Assembly (NCBI GenBank): GCA_011065065.1
Contig: JAAKFL010000075.1
Span: 1 to 8,924 of the forward strand
DNA: 8,924 nucleotides
DNA from: Chlamydiota bacterium
GTDB lineage: Bacteria > Chlamydiota > Chlamydiia > Chlamydiales > SLFE01
Direction of reading: 5' to 3'
Part shown: positions 5,254-8,924 of the stretch, one piece after another
Numbering within the stretch: the first letter of the stretch is position 1
Layout of the letters: each line of letters starts with the position of its first letter
Made by a program: the position numbers and the translations under genes
The notes under the pieces: model-generated
Database searches by the model: none
What the model was told of the DNA's origin: nothing
Seen by the model: the letters and a program-made list of their open reading frames with translations, nothing else

Positions 5254-8200
5254 ATGCTGCCTAAACACCTTAAAATTTATCGCGATGATGCTCAAAAACT
5301 CCTTGAGCGTGATGCTGTCCAAGATTGCGAGTTTTCTGGGGGAACTTACCAGATTCAGGTCGGAGAGGCTTGGGCGTTTCTTCAGATGAATTCTCAAGGC
5401 AAGCTCATCGATGGTTTTTGTTCTTGCGATGAACAAGACGATAATCAGGGGTGTGTTCACCAGGCTGCGGCTTATCTTTATGTGCTGGGTGAACTCGAGA
5501 TTCCTCTTCACTTCCGGTTCGAGCGTTCTTTTTGGAATTTCTTGTGTTTTATTTTTTCGGGGATTGTGGATGACGATTTAACGCCCCCTAAAAATCTTGA
5601 AGAGGGACATTACATTTATGAAAAAATCTTTGAGGTCAAAGGCACTACGAAAAAGGGAAAAGAATGGATAAAGGAGTCCATTGAGAAAAGTGGACAAGCG
5701 ACAGAAGACACTTCGATTAAGTTCTCTAACCTTCCTCAAGAAGAGCTGGCTCTTTGGCGTGAGGGAAATCCGAGCAAAGAGCTGAAGTACGAATTGTCTT
5801 TTTGGAGCGATCTTGCAAAAAAGTTATTTCTTCTGCAAAGCACAGATCATCCTTACACGATCCAATTTCAAGGTCCAAAAAATAAGCTGCCCGATAAGAT
5901 CGAGGTTAAGTTTGATGACTTTCAATTGACTTTTACTTTGCCAGAAGTTTTTTGGCCTCTTATCTTGCCCACTCTTGGGACTGTTGAGTCCTCCTTGAAA
6001 GTTTATGGGTTGGAAGAAGAGGGAGAAGTGGAGCTTTATTTCGACTCTGTGAAAGGGTTGATGGAGATTCGGGCTAAAGAAGTGGAACCGGAAAAAGTCG
6101 CTTCGGAAAAAGAGGGAATTACCTTTGACGGTTGGTTATATGTTCCTGGTGACGGTTTCTATCCGCGGAGCAAAACAGGTTTGTTTTCCGAATCCGTTTT
6201 GACTGGAAATCGTGTAGGTGAACTCCTGACCCGCTACTTTCCTACTGTTCGCTCTCTCCTCGTAGGGGAAAAGCTCACCAGAAAAAAAGTGACCATTTCT
6301 TACACATTATCTTTCGATAAAAAGTGGAATCTTCGCATTTCTGCTTATGTATTTAAGCCGGGAGATCTTTCTCAGCCTGAAGCTCATATTTTTGGAGATT
6401 GGCTTTATCTCTCAGAACAAGGCTTTATGCCCTATAAGGGAAAAGAATTTTACAGTGTTGACACCGTTATCGACTATTCCGATATGAATAATTTCGTCTC
6501 GAAAAGTCGCTCCTGGCTCAGTTCACAAAAAGGGTTTGAAACGCATCAAGCGAATATTGAAGCTCAGCTGGTCTATTCAGTGGATGAATCGAATTGTCTT
6601 CGATTCTCAAGTCGCGTCGCTTTTGATGAAGAAGTGGGAAGCCAAATGGACTTTGGGCAGTGGATTTATATTGAAGATGAGGGTTTTTATCAAAAGTCGA
6701 CTGGCCAGCTGGGTCTTCCTGTAAAACCGGAGCAGACAATTAAACCGAACGAGATCCCCCTATTTATTAGAATGAATCTCGACGAGCTCGCCCTTATCTC
6801 AGGTTTTTTTGGGAAAAAATGTCCTGTGGAAAAATCGGGATTGTCAGTTCAGGTTTATGATGATGGTAATATTTTTATCGACATAATCCATGTCCGCAGA
6901 CCGGAGTATGAAAATGCTGAGCTGAAGTTTTTTGATGAGTATGTTTATTTTCCTGGTGAAGGCTTTAGCAAACTCCCTATTGACCCCAGAATTCCTGAGC
7001 ACTACCACATTCCTTGCGAAATTCAAGGTGAAAAGAAATTGGCTTTTTTATCCTATGAGCTCGATCAAATTGCTCCCTTCATCATTGACCTTGATCCTCG
7101 TCTGAAAAAACTTGAAGAGCTTCAACTAGTGATCCAAAAAATTGACGATCAAGATGACTCTCTCAACGTCAAACTTTGCTACCGATCTGAGTTGGGAGAA
7201 GTTGATGGCCGCGATGTGCTAGCAGCCGTTCTGGCAAAAGAACGGTTTGTTTGCACTCATGCGGGATTGATCGATCTGAAACAAGATCGATTTGGATGGC
7301 TTTATCAATTAGATAAAAAAGCTTTAGGGACAGCACGAAAGGGATTGCTTCTGAAAACGCTCGACATATTACGTCTCATGGCTTTTGAGAAAGTGGAGGT
7401 CCCTGCTGGAAAAAGTGTTCGAGCTGAAAATGTTCGCGAGCGGTTGAAAAGCCTGACTGAATTCACACCCCCCTCAGAACCTATTCTCGAGGGGTTTCAA
7501 GCGGAGTTGCGTCCTTATCAGGAAGTCGGATTGAAATGGTTGTGGTTTCTCTATCACCAAAGACTTTCGGGATTGCTTTGTGATGATATGGGGTTGGGAA
7601 AAACGCTTCAATCGATGGCACTTATCGCTTCCATTATGAATACTAAGCGCAGGCACCGTCATTTTCTTATAGTCTGCCCTACCTCCGTCATTTATCATTG
7701 GCAAGACAAATTTCATAAGTTTTTTCCAAAATGCAAAGTGTTCACATTTTATGGAAGCCAACGCAGTTTGGCGGGATTTCGTGAGGAGTATGATGTGTTA
7801 CTGACTTCCTACGGAATTTGGCGAAGGGAAAAAGATCTGCTGGGTCAGATTCCGTTTGAAGTGGCGATTCTTGATGAAATTCAAGTGGCGAAAAATTATC
7901 GCAGTAAGCTGCACGGTGCTCTCGCTACCATTCAAGCGCGCATGCTAGTGGGCCTAACGGGGACACCCATTGAAAATTACCTGCGTGAACTCAAATCAAT
8001 CTTTGATATTGTTCTTCCCTCGTACATGCCTGGAGCGACAGATTTCCGCGACTTCTTTACCCTTCCCATTGAAAAACAACAAAATAAAAAAAGAAGACAA
8101 CTGTTGTCGCGTTTTATTCATCCCTTTATTTTGCGGCGAAAAAAAGAAGATGTGTTGTTAGATCTTCCTGATAAAATCGAAGAAATCACCTATGTTCCCC

Positions 8201-8924
8201 TATTGCCTCAACAGCAGGAGCTCTATAAAGAAACACTCGAACAATCACGGGCCTCTATTCTTCGTGAAATGAGTACCGAAGGTCACCCTGTCCCATACTT
8301 ACACGTTTTTGCGTTACTGGCACGTTTAAAGCAAATTTGTGATCACCCTGCAGTTTACCATCAAAATGCTGAGGAATACGAAAAGTTTCAGTCGGGGAAA
8401 TGGGAACGATTTACTGAAATCATTGATGAAGTTCGCGACAGCGGACAGAAAGTTGTGGTGTTTTCTCAATATTTGACACAACTTGACATTATTGAAAACT
8501 ACTTGCGAAAAGCTGGAATCGAATTTGCGGGGATACGGGGAGCGACAGTGCGGCGTGGAGAAGAGATTAAACGATTTCAGGAAGATCCCAAGTGTGCGGT
8601 ATTTGTCGCGTCTCTTCAAGCCGCAGGGTTAGGGATAGATCTCACTGCCGCCTCAGTAGTGATTCATTACGACCGTTGGTGGAATGCTGCGCGGGAAAAT
8701 CAGGCGACAGATCGGGTGCATCGCATTGGACAGGAGCGTGGGGTGCAGGTGTTTAAACTTGTGACGAGAGGGACATTCGAGGAAAAGATTCACCAGATGA
8801 TCTTGCGAAAAGGGCGTTTGATGGAGGAGGTAGTGGGTGTGGATGACCAGACCTTGATTAAGTCGTTGAGCAAGGAAAATATTTTAGAGTTGCTTGAGGA
8901 TGTAGAATTCAGTCGTGAGGATCA
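5254..8924 (+). CDS. SNF2/SWI2-family helicase with N-terminal SWIM zinc finger (3' end cut by window)
   Basis: This is a large DNA-dependent ATPase (translocase) of the SNF2 family, with 1,223 codons visible and no stop. ATG 5254 is the first start after an in-frame TAA at 5248; the ribosome site is weak (GAAG at 5244-5247). A SWIM zinc finger is visible as C56-S-C58-x8-C67-V-H69. Residues 100-735 form a long associated region with four copies of an FGxWLYxxxxGF motif, probably the bacterial SNF2-associated domain. The ATPase core follows: ELRPYQEVGLKWL (751-763), Walker A DDMGLGKT (777-784), PTSVIYHW (809-816), DEIQ (874-877), LTGTPIEN (901-908), FILRRKKEDVLLDLP (958-972), VVVFSQYL (1067-1074), SLQAAGLGIDLTAAS (1120-1134) and QATDRVHRIGQ (1150-1160). 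All motifs look active. The C-terminal tail suggests few residues are missing. The cellular role of such bacterial proteins is poorly known; transcription or nucleoid remodelling is a guess. Confidence 0.95.
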   Translation, partial: MLPKHLKIYRDDAQKLLERDAVQDCEFSGGTYQIQVGEAWAFLQMNSQGKLIDGFCSCDEQDDNQGCVHQAAAYLYVLGELEIPLHFRFERSFWNFLCFIFSGIVDDDLTPPKNLEEGHYIYEKIFEVKGTTKKGKEWIKESIEKSGQATEDTSIKFSNLPQEELALWREGNPSKELKYELSFWSDLAKKLFLLQSTDHPYTIQFQGPKNKLPDKIEVKFDDFQLTFTLPEVFWPLILPTLGTVESSLKVYGLEEEGEVELYFDSVKGLMEIRAKEVEPEKVASEKEGITFDGWLYVPGDGFYPRSKTGLFSESVLTGNRVGELLTRYFPTVRSLLVGEKLTRKKVTISYTLSFDKKWNLRISAYVFKPGDLSQPEAHIFGDWLYLSEQGFMPYKGKEFYSVDTVIDYSDMNNFVSKSRSWLSSQKGFETHQANIEAQLVYSVDESNCLRFSSRVAFDEEVGSQMDFGQWIYIEDEGFYQKSTGQLGLPVKPEQTIKPNEIPLFIRMNLDELALISGFFGKKCPVEKSGLSVQVYDDGNIFIDIIHVRRPEYENAELKFFDEYVYFPGEGFSKLPIDPRIPEHYHIPCEIQGEKKLAFLSYELDQIAPFIIDLDPRLKKLEELQLVIQKIDDQDDSLNVKLCYRSELGEVDGRDVLAAVLAKERFVCTHAGLIDLKQDRFGWLYQLDKKALGTARKGLLLKTLDILRLMAFEKVEVPAGKSVRAENVRERLKSLTEFTPPSEPILEGFQAELRPYQEVGLKWLWFLYHQRLSGLLCDDMGLGKTLQSMALIASIMNTKRRHRHFLIVCPTSVIYHWQDKFHKFFPKCKVFTFYGSQRSLAGFREEYDVLLTSYGIWRREKDLLGQIPFEVAILDEIQVAKNYRSKLHGALATIQARMLVGLTGTPIENYLRELKSIFDIVLPSYMPGATDFRDFFTLPIEKQQNKKRRQLLSRFIHPFILRRKKEDVLLDLPDKIEEITYVPLLPQQQELYKETLEQSRASILREMSTEGHPVPYLHVFALLARLKQICDHPAVYHQNAEEYEKFQSGKWERFTEIIDEVRDSGQKVVVFSQYLTQLDIIENYLRKAGIEFAGIRGATVRRGEEIKRFQEDPKCAVFVASLQAAGLGIDLTAASVVIHYDRWWNAARENQATDRVHRIGQERGVQVFKLVTRGTFEEKIHQMILRKGRLMEEVVGVDDQTLIKSLSKENILELLEDVEFSRED

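Noticed and set aside
5238..5264. 8-codon frame MSEVRDAA overlapping the helicase start, as a possible leader peptide
   Set aside because: It has no ribosome site and nothing distinguishes it from a chance ATG.
5224..8619. Minus-strand and alternative-frame open frames of 60-97 codons across the helicase gene
   Set aside because: They are antisense or out-of-frame shadows of a continuous coding frame with all SNF2 motifs, and their translations show no domain.

Overview
The window is about 8.9 kb of Gram-negative chromosomal sequence with moderate GC (roughly 40-43% by eye). It holds a four-gene efflux operon and, downstream, a large SNF2-family helicase gene that runs off the right edge. 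The outer-membrane TolC-type protein shows a double-membrane bacterium. The helicase combines an N-terminal SWIM zinc finger, a long associated region and a DEIQ-type SNF2 core. That architecture, with the GC level and gene style, makes me think of an environmental chlamydia (Waddlia/Parachlamydia/Simkania-like). This is inference from memory, about 50% confident; other Gram-negative phyla are possible.

Layout. Positions 1-101 (minus strand) are the 5' end of a divergently transcribed gene for a protein with a signal peptide. Positions 102-280 are an intergenic promoter region with a 9-bp tandem repeat (GTCCATCCT) and an inverted copy of it. Positions 281-4830 are a tightly coupled plus-strand operon: TolC-like outer-membrane channel, HlyD/MacA-like periplasmic adaptor, LolD/MacB-type ABC ATPase, and MacB-type FtsX-domain permease. 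The gene overlaps are 17, 4 and 4 nt, so translation is probably coupled. Positions 4831-5253 are a 423-bp gap. It holds a second 9-bp-unit repeat element (CGCGAAG type) in inverted arrangement, a stretch of small hairpins with a weak terminator candidate, and a good extended -10 promoter. Positions 5254 to the window end encode the SNF2 helicase: 1,223 codons are visible and there is no stop.

How the genes work together. The four operon products make up a complete MacAB-TolC-like tripartite exporter in which the ATPase and permease are separate chains. ATP hydrolysis in the cytoplasm would drive the permease. The adaptor, anchored in the inner membrane, would bridge it to the outer-membrane channel. 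The substrate cannot be read from the sequence. The helicase has its own promoter and no evident functional link to the exporter.

I did not find a clearly new system. The points most worth a second look are a four-copy internal repeat in the helicase's N-terminal half, the two unrelated 9-bp-unit repeat elements bracketing the efflux operon, an altered RLS-type docking motif in a long adaptor hairpin, and a cysteine cluster in the TolC-like protein.
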